Of a stretch of DNA of 64,000 bases, positions 49,418 to 60,100 are shown one piece after another; positions within the stretch are counted from its first letter, which is position 1; every line of letters begins with the position of its first letter. The DNA lies in the NCBI GenBank assembly GCA_002897735.1, contig BDTW01000056.1, positions 28,156 through 92,155 on the forward strand, read 5' to 3'. Under the pieces are notes generated by a model. The model saw only the letters and a program-made list of their open reading frames with translations. It was not told the DNA's origin and did no database searches. Made by a program: the position numbers and the translations under genes. The stretch comes from a bacterium BMS3Bbin13 (lineage in GTDB: Bacteria > Pseudomonadota > Gammaproteobacteria > 21-64-14).

Positions 49418-49588
49418 CGGGACATCCACGGCGGTGTTTCCCCTTATGTCGTGTGCATTCCACCCGTAGGGCGGGGCTCGCCCCGCCGACAACGGCAAAC
49501 GCCGCGCCCAACGCTAGTGCACCGCATGTACTGCATGCCGCTGTAACGGCGGTCACAGGGACCGGCGAGCGCGGCGATCGGCGACGGC

Positions 49589-51313
49589 TCAGTCCTCCGC
49601 AACCATCTCGATGAACCCGCACGGGCACTCGTTCGCGCACAACCCGCAGCCCTTGCAGTGCTGATAATCGAAGACGTAGTGGCTGCCGTCGGAGGCCGCC
49701 TCGCGGGTCTTGAGCACCGCCGAGTCCGGGCACAACGTGAAACAGTTGTCGCAGGCCAGGCATTCGCCGCAAGACAGACAACGGCGCGCCTCGCCGCCCG
49801 CCTGCTCCTCACTCAGGCCGCGGTCGATCTCCGCGTCGCCGCCGCGCTCGGCGACCGGCAGCACGTTCTCCCGGGCGCGCGGCGCCTGTTCGTAGTAGGC
49901 GAGGTTGAGCCCCTCGATACCGACCGGCGCGACCTCGTCCCGATCGGCCGGCCCCGCGACCGGCGCCTCGCGCAGCCACCGGTCGATCCCATGGGCCGCA
50001 CGCCGCCCGGCCCCCACCGCCTCCGTGACGGTGCCGCCGTGCAGCGTCGCGTCGCCGCCGGCGAACACCCCCGACGACGCGGTCGCGCCCGATGCGTCGA
50101 TCTCGAGATGCCCGGCCCCGTTCAGCAGCGACTCCAGCCCGGCCGGGTCGATCTCCTCGCCGATGGCCGGAACGACCATGTCGACGTGCAGCACAGTCTC
50201 GGTACCGTCGAACGCCACCCGGCGCAACCGACCGGCTGCGTCCGGGAGCTTCTTCATATGCACCATCTCGACACCGACCACGCGCTCCCCGCGCAGGAGG
50301 AGCCGCCGCACCCCGCGATGGGCGAGGATCTCCACGCCCTCCTCCTGCGCCTGGACGATCTCGCGCGGGAGGGCGCGCATGGCGTCCTCGTCGGGCACGT
50401 CCGGACCGGGCAGACCGTTGTGGGTGATCACATAGACCTGCGCAACGCCGGCGCCCTTGAGCACGCGCGCCAGGTCCATGGCGGTGTTGCCGCCACCGAT
50501 GACCGCCACGCTCGCCGGGGTCGGGATACGGCCCACGCCCACCCACTCCGTGAGCAGCGCCAGCCCCGGGTGCAGATCGGCCGGGACCACGCCGTCGACG
50601 CTCCACACGCGCGGGCGTTGTGCACCCACCGCGAGAAACACCGCGCCGTAGGACTCGCGCAGCTCCTCGATCGAGAAGTCGCGCCCGAGGCGCTGACGTG
50701 CCCGGAAGTCGATCCCCGGCAGCGTGAGCAACCGCGCGTTCTCCCCCTCCAGTACGGCACGCGGCAGACGGTAGGGCGGGATCGCCGAGGCACAGGCCCC
50801 GCCCGCCTGCGCCTCGGCCTCGAACACCGTCACACGATGACCGAGACGCAGCAGTTGCCAGGCGCAGGACAGACCCGCGGGTCCCGCCCCCACCACCGCG
50901 ATCCGCGCCGCGTCCGGCACCGGCACCGGCTCCGGCACCGGCAGCCCCCAGCCCTCGCGCAGGGCGGCGTCGCCCAGGTAGCGCTCGACGTGATGGATGG
51001 CCACCGCCTCGTCGAGCCGCCCGCGATTGCAGGCCGGTTCGCAGGGGTGCGGACACACCCGACCGGTCACCGCCGGCAGCGGGTTGGCCGCCACGAGGAT
51101 CTCCCAGGCGGCGCGCGGGCGCCCCTGTTCGAAGTACGCGAGATACGCCTGCGGGTCCTCGCCCGCCGGGCAGGCATGGTGGCACGGCGCCGGGCGGTGC
51201 CGATGCACGGGACGCTGCACCCGCCAACTGCCGGTGTCCGCCGCCAGGCTGGTGCCGGCGCACGCGACCCCGCCGCGCGTGTATCTCACGGTGGCATCCC
51301 CCGCCCCGCTCAT
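49589..51313 (-). CDS. GltD/NfnB-like FAD-NAD(P) oxidoreductase with C-terminal 4Fe-4S ferredoxin domain
   Basis: RIAVVGAGPAGLSCAWQLLRLGHRVTVFEAEAQAGG, VAVIGGGNTAMDLARVL, CACNRGRLDE-like N-terminal Cys region, C-terminal CLACDNCFTLCPDSAVL...CKGCGLCANECPCGFIEMV. Confidence 0.88.
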   Translation of the reverse strand: MSGAGDATVRYTRGGVACAGTSLAADTGSWRVQRPVHRHRPAPCHHACPAGEDPQAYLAYFEQGRPRAAWEILVAANPLPAVTGRVCPHPCEPACNRGRLDEAVAIHHVERYLGDAALREGWGLPVPEPVPVPDAARIAVVGAGPAGLSCAWQLLRLGHRVTVFEAEAQAGGACASAIPPYRLPRAVLEGENARLLTLPGIDFRARQRLGRDFSIEELRESYGAVFLAVGAQRPRVWSVDGVVPADLHPGLALLTEWVGVGRIPTPASVAVIGGGNTAMDLARVLKGAGVAQVYVITHNGLPGPDVPDEDAMRALPREIVQAQEEGVEILAHRGVRRLLLRGERVVGVEMVHMKKLPDAAGRLRRVAFDGTETVLHVDMVVPAIGEEIDPAGLESLLNGAGHLEIDASGATASSGVFAGGDATLHGGTVTEAVGAGRRAAHGIDRWLREAPVAGPADRDEVAPVGIEGLNLAYYEQAPRARENVLPVAERGGDAEIDRGLSEEQAGGEARRCLSCGECLACDNCFTLCPDSAVLKTREAASDGSHYVFDYQHCKGCGLCANECPCGFIEMVAED

Positions 51314-52320
51314 GCCCAGCGCGCTCCGCCGCGGCGCACCGTATCCGCGCTCGCGGTATCCCGGGGATCGGGGCCGGTACCGCGCAGCCCGTAGATCTCG
51401 ATGTTGTGGTCGGCCAGCGCCTGCAGGTGTTCGAGTTCCCGGTGCGCCTGCGGCGTATCCACGAACAGGTGCCGGAACCGCGCCTGCGCCTTCAGGTAGT
51501 CGGTCACCGGGCGCGCCTCGCGGATGGGCATGGCCCCGATGAGTTCGCCCCGTTCCAACTCGATCAACGGCACCAAGCCGGTCTCGATCGCGAGGCGTGC
51601 GACCTCGATGCTCTTGGCCCCGTCATGGCCCCAGCCGAGCGGACACGGCGAGTGGATCAGCAGGAACGTCGGGCCCTCCACGGCGACGGCGCGACGCACC
51701 TTCTTGCGCAGATCCGACGGGTAGGCCACGGAGGCCGTCGCGGCGTAGGGCATGTGGTGGGCGGCGACGATCGACAGGATGTCCTTTTTCAGGTGCCGCT
51801 TGCCCAGGCGCTCGCGCCCGGCCGGCGAGGTCGTCGTCGCGGCCGCGTGCGGGGTCGAACTGGAGCGCTGCACCCCCGTGTTCATATAAGCCTCATTGTC
51901 GTAGCACACGTAGAGCACGTCGTGGTGACGCTCGATCATCCCCGACAGCGACTGGAAGCCGATATCGAAGGTGCCCCCGTCGCCGGCGAAGGCGAGCACC
52001 TTGACCGCCCGCCCCTGCGCCTTGAAGGCGGTCTCCATACCGGAGGCCACTGCACCGGCGTTCTCGAACAGCGAGTGCAGCCACGGGACGCGCCAGGCCG
52101 ACTCCGGCCACGGCGTGGTGAACACCTCCAGGCAACCGGTGGCGTTGGCCACCGCCACGTCGGGGCCCGCGGCCTCCAACACCAGTCGCGCGGCGAGCGC
52201 CTGGGCGCAACCGAGGCACGCCCGGTGACCGCCGTCGAGCCCCTGGAAGCGCGGCTGGCGGCGGCGCAACGCATCCAGATCGACGCCGCCCGGTTGCGTC
52301 CCGTTCCCGCTCTCGTTCAT
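51310..52320 (-). CDS. porB: 2-oxoacid:ferredoxin oxidoreductase, beta (TPP) subunit
   Basis: HRACLGCAQALAARLVLEA, FAGDGGTFDIGFQSLSGMIERHHDVLYVCYDNEAYMNTGVQRSSSTPHAAATTTSPAG. Confidence 0.9.
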   Translation of the reverse strand: MNESGNGTQPGGVDLDALRRRQPRFQGLDGGHRACLGCAQALAARLVLEAAGPDVAVANATGCLEVFTTPWPESAWRVPWLHSLFENAGAVASGMETAFKAQGRAVKVLAFAGDGGTFDIGFQSLSGMIERHHDVLYVCYDNEAYMNTGVQRSSSTPHAAATTTSPAGRERLGKRHLKKDILSIVAAHHMPYAATASVAYPSDLRKKVRRAVAVEGPTFLLIHSPCPLGWGHDGAKSIEVARLAIETGLVPLIELERGELIGAMPIREARPVTDYLKAQARFRHLFVDTPQAHRELEHLQALADHNIEIYGLRGTGPDPRDTASADTVRRGGARWA

Positions 52321-53543
52321 CGCGAAGACTCCGAATCGACCGGCGGCGCCGCACACGGCCCCGCCTCCGGGTACCGATCCGCTTCCGGGAGTTTGTCCAG
52401 ATCCACGTCCAGCACCGCGAACTCGCCGCCCTCGGGCGCCAGCGCCGCGGCCACCGCACGCCGGTAGGTCTCCAGCGGTACGTCGCGCCCACCCAGGCCG
52501 ACGGCGAAACCGCGTACCGCGGGTGCCGCATCGAGTCCGTAGAGTGCGGCGCACAGCTCGGCCGTGACGATCCCTCCTCCGCCCGGGGACAGCGCCCTCT
52601 CCAGTACCACCAGCGTTTCCAATCCCTCGCAGGCCGCGCGTAGCGCCGCGGCCGGGAACGGCCGGAAGGCGCGCAGACGCAGCAGGCGCACCGGCGGCAG
52701 ATCCGGCCACGCGGCACGCGCATCCTGGAGCGTGCCGCTGATCGACCCAAGGGTGAGAATGCCGATGCGCGCCGCGGCGGGGCCGTCGACCTCCAGCAGC
52801 CCGCCCCAGGCGCGCCCGGTCAGCGCCGCCCAATCGGCGTCCGCGGCCTCGATGTTGGCGGCCGCTGCGAGCAGCGCGCCATGTTGGCTGTGACGCGCCT
52901 CGGTGAACCAGTCCGGCGAGACCAGCGTACCCAGGCTCAGCGGCTGCGCAGGATCGAGGGCGCGTGCGAAACGAAACGGCGGCAGGAAACGGTCGACGTC
53001 CTCCTGGCTCGGCAACTCGATGGGCTCGAGCGTATGGGTCAGGGTGAAGCCGTCCACGCACACCATGACCGGCAGTTCGGTCTCCTGGGTGATCCGGAAC
53101 GCCTGGATGGTGGTATCGACCGCCTCCTGGTTACCGGCGCAATAGAGCTGGATCCAGCCCGCGTCACGCACCGCCATCGAGTCCTGCTGGTCGTTCCAGA
53201 TCGACAGCGGCGCCGACAGCGCCCGGTTGGCGCAGGTCAGCACGAGCGGGATGCGCAGGCCGGCGATGTTGTAGAGCACCTCGCCCATGAGCAGGATGCC
53301 CTGCGAAGCGGAGGCGGTATAGGCGCGTGCGCCGGCGGCGGCGGCACCGAGCACCACGCTGGCCGCGGAGTGTTCGCTCTCCACGCTCACGTATTCGCAC
53401 TCGAGCGCGCCGTCGGCCACCAGCTTGGCGATGTTCTCGACGATATGGGTCTGGGGGGTGATCGGATAGGCGGCGACTACCTGCGGGCGGCACAGGGCGA
53501 CCGCCCGGGCGATGGCCTGGGAACCTTCAAGCGCCTGCGGCAT
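52317..53543 (-). CDS. porA: 2-oxoacid:ferredoxin oxidoreductase, alpha subunit
   Basis: VVAAYPITPQTHIVENIAKLVADGALECEYVSVESEHSAASVVLGAAAAGARAYTASASQGILLMGEVLYNIAGLRIPLVLTCANRALSAPLSIWNDQQDSMAVRDAGWIQLY. Confidence 0.92.
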   Translation of the reverse strand: MPQALEGSQAIARAVALCRPQVVAAYPITPQTHIVENIAKLVADGALECEYVSVESEHSAASVVLGAAAAGARAYTASASQGILLMGEVLYNIAGLRIPLVLTCANRALSAPLSIWNDQQDSMAVRDAGWIQLYCAGNQEAVDTTIQAFRITQETELPVMVCVDGFTLTHTLEPIELPSQEDVDRFLPPFRFARALDPAQPLSLGTLVSPDWFTEARHSQHGALLAAAANIEAADADWAALTGRAWGGLLEVDGPAAARIGILTLGSISGTLQDARAAWPDLPPVRLLRLRAFRPFPAAALRAACEGLETLVVLERALSPGGGGIVTAELCAALYGLDAAPAVRGFAVGLGGRDVPLETYRRAVAAALAPEGGEFAVLDVDLDKLPEADRYPEAGPCAAPPVDSESSR

Positions 53544-54099
53544 CGGCCTTCTCCATGGCCCAGGCGCCGCTCGGGGCGGTCGCGGCGGCGGCCTCGATGA
53601 GGCGCGTGTTCGCCTCGAGCACGGCACCGTGGAAACGCCCGGCCAAGGCGCGGCGCAACGCATCCAGCGGCAACAGACCGGTCAACGTCAGAAAGACCGC
53701 GAGCAACGCCGTGTTCGGGACCGGTCGGCCGAGATGGGTCCGGGCGAGCTGCGTGGCCGCGACCGTGTAATGCCTCTCCGGCAACGCGGTCGCATCGGGC
53801 TCGCGCGGGGCGTTGATCAGCAGCCCGCCGCCCGGGCGCAGCCCGTCCAGCACCCCGGGTACGTGCAGCAAGGCCACGTCCTGGACGATCAGAAAATGCG
53901 GCCGCGCCACCTGATCGCGGCGCCGGAACACACGGCGGTCCATGCGCGCGAACGCCGCCACCGGTGCCCCGCGCCGCTCCGCCCCGAACGCCGGAAAGGC
54001 GAGCGCGTGCCAACCCTCACCGATCGCCGCACCGGCGAGCAGGTAGGCGGCGGCGACGTTGCCCTGCCCGCCCCGACCATGGATGCGCACCTCGATCAT
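53527..54099 (-). CDS. porG: 2-oxoacid:ferredoxin oxidoreductase, gamma subunit
   Basis: MIEVRIHGRGGQGNVAAAYLLAGAAIGEGWHALAFPAFGAERRGAPVAAFARMD. Confidence 0.9.
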   Translation of the reverse strand: MIEVRIHGRGGQGNVAAAYLLAGAAIGEGWHALAFPAFGAERRGAPVAAFARMDRRVFRRRDQVARPHFLIVQDVALLHVPGVLDGLRPGGGLLINAPREPDATALPERHYTVAATQLARTHLGRPVPNTALLAVFLTLTGLLPLDALRRALAGRFHGAVLEANTRLIEAAAATAPSGAWAMEKADAAGA

Positions 54100-54524
54100 C
54101 CGTCTCCGCGCCGTCATCCTGCGGCGGACCACCGGAACCGTACCGGTGTCCCCCCCTTCTGTGTAAATTATCATACCGTGCGTCGTGTGTACCGCAGTTG
54201 ATCGGCGTCAGGACCGAATCCGATCGGGAACCCTGCGCCTAAATTTTTCCGATGCGGTCGACCGCCGCCCGCTCGGCCACGGATCCCGGTTCGACCGCCC
54301 GCCCGCGACCTTCGCAGAGGACGCGGCAAGTAAAGCGAATTGCGTAGGATGCGCCCGGATCACAGCGCATGCCGCCTGACGAATCCCGCGTCGGATACGT
54401 CTCGGCCCCGGGCTCCCAATTCCCGCCCGGGCGCGCTAGGCTGTGCACCGTGGCGGCACCCACCGGCGGGGCATCGGCGACGCCGGCTTCCGGGGCGGCC
54501 TGCGGGCGGGCGCGGGTCCTTGTA

Positions 54525-54544
54525 ATATTAGGGTTTGCTAATAT
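54525..54544. promoter_or_regulatory. AT-rich inverted repeat ATATTAG-GGTTTG-CTAATAT, candidate operator
   Basis: Perfect 7-bp arms in otherwise GC-rich sequence, 24 bp upstream of the efflux operon start codon. Confidence 0.6.
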
Positions 54545-54568
54545 ACTAGCGCACTACGCTCAACTTTT

Positions 54569-56053
54569 ATGATCAGGCGACGGACAGGGAGACGGATCGT
54601 GGCCGGAACCATCTGCAGGCGTTCGCCGCGCGCCGGCGTGTGGATCGCATCCGCCCTCGGCCTGCTCGCGGCAGTGCCCGCCGCGGCCGCTCCGGCCGCC
54701 GGCACACTGACCCCCGTCGAGGCCTACCGCATGGCGCTCGCCCGGACTCCGGTGATGACCGAGGCCCGCGCGCGCATCGCCGAGGCCCACGGCGCGGTGC
54801 GCGAGGCGAAAGGCAACCTGCTGCCCAAGCTCGGGCTTTCCTTCGCCGCGAGCGGCAGCGACAACCCGCTCAACGTCTTCGGCATGAAGCTCCAGCAGCG
54901 GAGCGCCACATTCAACGACTTCGGCGCCGGCAGCTTTCTGCAAGGGATCCAGAGCGGCAACGCTTCGGCCGTGTTATTCAGCGCGCCCGACGAACTCAAC
55001 CGGCCCGGGTTCTACACGAATTACCAGACCAAGCTGCAGCTCACGATCCCGATCTACAACGGCGGGCTGATCTGGGGCGGGTTACGCCGCGCCCGGGCCA
55101 TGGCGGCCGCCGCTCGCCGCGGTGAGCGGATGGCCGGACAGAAGCTGCTCTTCGAGGTGATCGGGCGCTATGAGGGCCTACGCACCGCCGACGCCTATGT
55201 CGGCGTGGCCGGGCAGGCGATCCGCGCCGCGCGCTCTTATAGGGAACTCAGCCGGAAGCTCTTTCGCCACGGCGTGGTGGCCAAGACGGACGTGCTGCGC
55301 GCCCAAGTGCAACTCGGCACCGCACGCCTCGGCCTGATGCGGGCACAGAAGCAGCGGGCACTCGCCGGGGAGGGACTGCGCATCCTCATCGGGCGCCCGG
55401 AGGGGCGCGCGCTGCGCCTTGCACCGGGGGTCGTCACGATCGACGTACCGCGGGAGGCGCTCGGGCGCCTGAAGGCCGACGCCGAGACCGCCAACCCCGG
55501 GCTGCGGGCGCTCGACGCCCAGGTCCGTGCCGCGCGCGCCGGCGTGCACCAGGCGCGCGCCGCCTACCTGCCGCACTTCAATCTCATGCTGGCCCGCGAG
55601 TGGAACGACCGCACCGTGGCCCTCTCGCACCCCTCGTATACCGTGGCCGGTGTATTGAACTGGGACGTGCTCGATTTCGGCGCGCGCCGCGGCGCCCTGG
55701 ACCGGGCGCAGGCGCGGGTCATCCGCAAGCGTGCGGCCCTGCAGCAGGCGCGTGACGGGATTCGCCTGCAGATCGAACAGGCGTGGCAGGATGCCCGCTT
55801 GGCCGCCGCCCGCATCCAGGTCAAGGCGGCCGCGGTGACCGCCGCCGCCGAGACCGCGCGCCTCGAGAAGCTGCGTTACGAACAGGGCGTATCGATCTTC
55901 ACCCAACTGCTTTCGGCGCAGGCCGAACTCGATCAGGCGCGCGCCGATCGGGTCGCGGCGCGCTATCAGGAGACCATGGCCCGGGCCGCCCTGCTCCTGG
56001 CGCTCGGCCGGCTTACCCCCGCGGCCGTGCAACTCACCGCCCACCAGCCCTGA
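54569..56053 (+). CDS. TolC-family outer-membrane efflux protein
   Basis: Signal-peptide-like start, GTLTPVEAYRMALARTPVMTEARARIAEAHGAVREAKGNLLPKLGLSFAASGSDN, two OEP-type coiled repeats. Confidence 0.88.
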   Translation: MIRRRTGRRIVAGTICRRSPRAGVWIASALGLLAAVPAAAAPAAGTLTPVEAYRMALARTPVMTEARARIAEAHGAVREAKGNLLPKLGLSFAASGSDNPLNVFGMKLQQRSATFNDFGAGSFLQGIQSGNASAVLFSAPDELNRPGFYTNYQTKLQLTIPIYNGGLIWGGLRRARAMAAAARRGERMAGQKLLFEVIGRYEGLRTADAYVGVAGQAIRAARSYRELSRKLFRHGVVAKTDVLRAQVQLGTARLGLMRAQKQRALAGEGLRILIGRPEGRALRLAPGVVTIDVPREALGRLKADAETANPGLRALDAQVRAARAGVHQARAAYLPHFNLMLAREWNDRTVALSHPSYTVAGVLNWDVLDFGARRGALDRAQARVIRKRAALQQARDGIRLQIEQAWQDARLAAARIQVKAAAVTAAAETARLEKLRYEQGVSIFTQLLSAQAELDQARADRVAARYQETMARAALLLALGRLTPAAVQLTAHQP

Positions 56054-56063
56054 GGAACCGGAC

Positions 56064-57131
56064 ATGCGGGCACGACTCGTACTAGCGGCAATGCTGATCG
56101 GTGCACTGATCGCCCCCGCGGCGGCCGACGCGGGCGCCGCGCCCGTCGCGGTGCGGGTGATCCGGGTCGAATCCCGCGCGATCGAGATCTACGCCTCCTA
56201 CCCGGGCACCGTGATCCCGGCCGAGTACGTTCAGGTCGCCTCGCGGATGAGCGGCTACGTGGAGGACATCAAGGTCCACGTCGGTCAGTCGGTCACCAAG
56301 GGGGAGTTGCTGCTCACCGTCAATCCGGTGCAGGTCGCCGCCGGCGTGCGCCGGGCGCGTGCCCAGGAGGCCAAGGCGCGCGCCGCACTCGACACCGCGC
56401 GGAAAAACTACGAGCGCTTCAAGGCCCTGTACGCGGACGGCGCCATTCCCAAGGCTCGCCTCGAGCAGGTGCAACTCGCCTACGCGGCCGCCGGGAGCGA
56501 CTACCAGGCCGCGCAGGCGGCGGTGCAGCAGGCCCGGAGTCAGATCGGCTACGCCGAGGTGCGCGCGCCGTTCGACGGGGTGATCTTCTCCAAGAAGATC
56601 AGTAACGGTCAGTTGGTCGGCCCCGGAAAGGAACTGATGGTGCTCTACAATCCCAAACAGCTCCAGATCCACGTGCAGGTGGCCGACGCCGCCTACTACG
56701 CGCTCGAGCTGGGCAAGAAGATCCCGGTCGAGTACCTCGGTTCCGACCGCGCACCGCACCGCATCGACGCGATCGTGCAGCGCCTGGTCGCGGCCTCGGA
56801 CCCGATGACGCACACCCACACCGTGAAGCTGCTGCTGCCCCCCGACAGCGGCGCACAGGGCGGCGAGTACGCACGCGTGATGATCCCGGTCCGGCGGACC
56901 CCCGCAATCGTCGTGCCGGACGGCGCGCTCCGGGACAGGGCGGGCATCACCGGCGTGTTCGTGGTCGATGCACACGGGCGCGCCCGCTTCCGGATGGTGA
57001 ACCCGGGCGAACGGCGCGCCGGCGGCGTGGTGATCCTGAGCGGGCTGTTCCCCGGTGACCGGGTGGTCGTGAGCAGCGAGCGCCCCCTCGCCAACGGCGT
57101 GGAGGTGCGGACGACGGGTGGCGGCACATGA
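56064..57131 (+). CDS. RND efflux periplasmic adaptor (membrane-fusion protein)
   Basis: YPGTVIPAEYVQVASRMSGYVEDIKVHVGQSVTKGELLLTVNPVQVAAGV ... VRAPFDGVIFSKKISNGQLVGPGKELMVLYNP. Confidence 0.9.
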   Translation: MRARLVLAAMLIGALIAPAAADAGAAPVAVRVIRVESRAIEIYASYPGTVIPAEYVQVASRMSGYVEDIKVHVGQSVTKGELLLTVNPVQVAAGVRRARAQEAKARAALDTARKNYERFKALYADGAIPKARLEQVQLAYAAAGSDYQAAQAAVQQARSQIGYAEVRAPFDGVIFSKKISNGQLVGPGKELMVLYNPKQLQIHVQVADAAYYALELGKKIPVEYLGSDRAPHRIDAIVQRLVAASDPMTHTHTVKLLLPPDSGAQGGEYARVMIPVRRTPAIVVPDGALRDRAGITGVFVVDAHGRARFRMVNPGERRAGGVVILSGLFPGDRVVVSSERPLANGVEVRTTGGGT

Positions 57132-60100
57132 GTTCCACCCCCGGACCGGTACTGAACTCCGCGGGCCGTCTGACCCGCGCGTTCCTCCACACCAAGATCA
57201 CCCCGCTGATCATGATCGCCATCACCCTGTTCGGGGTGCTGGCGATCATCGTCACCCCGCGCCTCTACAATCCCGAAATCGTGGTACCGGCGGCGGAGAT
57301 CATCGTCGTACGCCCCGGCAACGGCCCCAAACAAATCCAGCGCCAGGTGGTGCGCCCGCTCGAGCAGCTCATGTACTCGCTGCGCCGGGTCAAGCACGTC
57401 TACGGCTACGCCGCCGCCGACGTCGGCGTGGTCACCGTGCAGTTCGAGGTCGGCGCCGACGAGACCTCGAGCCTCATGTACCTCTACAACGAGCTGCAGC
57501 GCAACATCGAACGCCTGCCGCCGGGCACACGCCGGCCTATCGTCAAGAGCATCGGCATCGATGACGTGCCGATCCTCGCGCTCACCCTCAGCTCCAAGGA
57601 ACTCACCGGCCCGCAGTTGCGGGAAGTGGGCGAACACTTCCTCACGCAGTTGCACAGCGTGCCGAACGTGGGCCTGAGCACGATCATCGGCTCGGAGCCG
57701 CGCGCGCTGAAGATCCTCGTCGATCCGCAACGCCTCGCCGGCACCGGCATTAGCCTCGAGCACCTGTTGGGCGTACTCGAGGGCTCCAACGTGGTCGCCC
57801 CGGGCGGCGAGCTGGAGAACGACAACCGGCGTATCCCGTTGCGTGTCAATGCCGCCTTCACCTCGGTACGTGAACTCGGCGATCTCATCATCGGCGTGCG
57901 GGACCGGCGCCCGGTGTTCCTCAAAGAGGTCGCCACCCTCGCCCAGGGGCCGCGCAACGAACAACAACGCGCATGGATCGCCTTCGGCAAGGGTGCGCAC
58001 GCCACCCCCGACCCGCGCAATGCGGTCACGATCGCGATCGGCAAGCGCCCCGGCACCAACGCGGTGACCGTGGCGCAGGCGGTACTCGCCAAGCTCAAGA
58101 CCCTCGAACGCGAGGCCCTGCCGGAAGGGGTACGGGTCACGGTGACCCGCGACTACGGCCATCGCGCCAACGAGGCGGTCAACACGCTGATCGAGCACCT
58201 GGCGATCGCCGCGGGCGTGGTCCTCATCATCCTGTTCTTCTTTCTCGGCTGGCGCGAGGGGGTCATCGTCACGCTGCTGGTGCCGCTCACATTGTTCATC
58301 GTGCTGGGCGTGGGGCTGGTGATCGGGCAGACCATCAACCGCATCACCCTGTTCGCCCTGATCCTCTCGCTCGGGTTGCTGGTCGACGCCGGCATCGTGG
58401 TGATCGAGAACATCCACCGCCACCTGCACCACGTGCGATCCCCGCGCGACTTCGCCACCCTCATCACCGAGGCCACCAACGAGATCGGCAACCCGACCAA
58501 CGTCGCCACGCTGGCGGTGATCCTGGCCTTCATCCCGATGCTGTTCGTGACCGGCATGATGGGGCCGTTCATGCGCCCGATCCCGATCGACGTCCCGATC
58601 GCGATGATCGCCTCGCTGGGCCTGGCCTACATCGTGGTCCCCTACATCGCCCTGCGCTGGTTGCGCAAACAGGCGGCGGCGCGGCGCGAGGTGCTGGAAC
58701 GCCCCAGCCTCGAGGAGAAGGATCTCTCGCCGCGCGATCCATTGCGCCGGATCTTCCTGGCCCTGTTCGCACCGCTGCAGGAGCACCGTACCCGGCGCAA
58801 CCTGTTCTTCGGCATCGTCCTGATCCTGCTGCTCGGCTCGCTGCTGATGCCGACCTGGCAGTTCATCCGCCCCCAGGGCATGAACGGACCCGAGAGCCCG
58901 CTCGGCGTGAGCCTCAAGATGCTGCCGGAAGGCAACGTCAGCACCTTCACGATCCAGATCCAGACCCCCGCGGGCACCGCACTGCCCGCCACCGACCGCA
59001 TCGCACGCGCCGCGGCGCGGATCACGGGCCGCAACCGCTATGTCCACGACGTAGTGGGTTATCTCGGGCGTACCGGGCCCTTGAGCTTCGCCGGCATGGT
59101 GCGCGGCGACGAGATGATGCGGGGAGGCGACGTCGCGCAGATCGTCGTCAACCTGGTGCCCAAGGATCGGCGCCCGCACACGGCGGTGATCGGAGACCAG
59201 GTATGGCGGGCGCTGGCGCCGCTGCGCGCCGAATTCCCGGCCACCCACATCATGCTGTTCCTGGTACCGCCGGGTCCGCCCACGCGCGCCCAGGTAGTGG
59301 CGCGGCTCTACGGGCCGGACTACGGGACCTTGCGACGACTGGCGCACACGGTCTCCGAGCGGTTTCGCGGCGTCTACGGCATGATCAACGTGCACGACTC
59401 GGTCACCGACGCGCACCCGGAATACCGCATTCACGTCGATCAGCGCAAGGCGATGCTCGCCGGCATAGTCCCCGGACAGGTCGCCGGCCTGGTGCATGAC
59501 CTCGTCGCCGGAAAGACCATCGGCTCCATGTTCCGCCCGACGGTGGAACCCGAAGACATCATCGTGCGCCTGGACCGGGCCCACCGCGCCTGGATCCAGC
59601 AGATCGAGGACCTGACCCTCACCAACTCCATGGGCAAACGGATCCCGCTCGGCAGCATCGTGGAGATCCGCCGCGTGGACGCCGCCAAGCCGGTCTTCTC
59701 CCGCGACGGCCACAAGGTCGTGTACGTGATGGGGGACGTGCTCAACTACTCACCCGAATACGCCACGCTGGTCCTGGACCAGCGGCTCGACGGGCGCACG
59801 CTCGCGCCCGGCGTGCGGGTGACCACGGGCAACCTGCGCTTCTTCCCGAGCCAACCCGACGACGTGAGCCGTTATCAGATCCTCTGGGGCGGCGACATGC
59901 GCCTCACCCTCAACGTCTTCCGCGACCTCGGCACGGCGTTCCTCGTCGCGATGGTGTTCATCTACCTGCTGCTGGTGGCCTACTACCAGAGTTTCGTGCT
60001 GCCGCTGATCGTGATGGGGGCGATCCCCCTCACCCTGATCGGCATCTTCCCCGGCCACTGGCTGTTCCACGTGCCGTTCAACGCGACCTCCCTCATCGGC

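Noticed and set aside
56696-59713. 1005-aa minus-strand ORF antisense to the RND permease
   Set aside because: Same GC-driven shadow effect; the product is compositionally biased (HDQ/ADR-rich) and the plus strand encodes canonical RND efflux genes.
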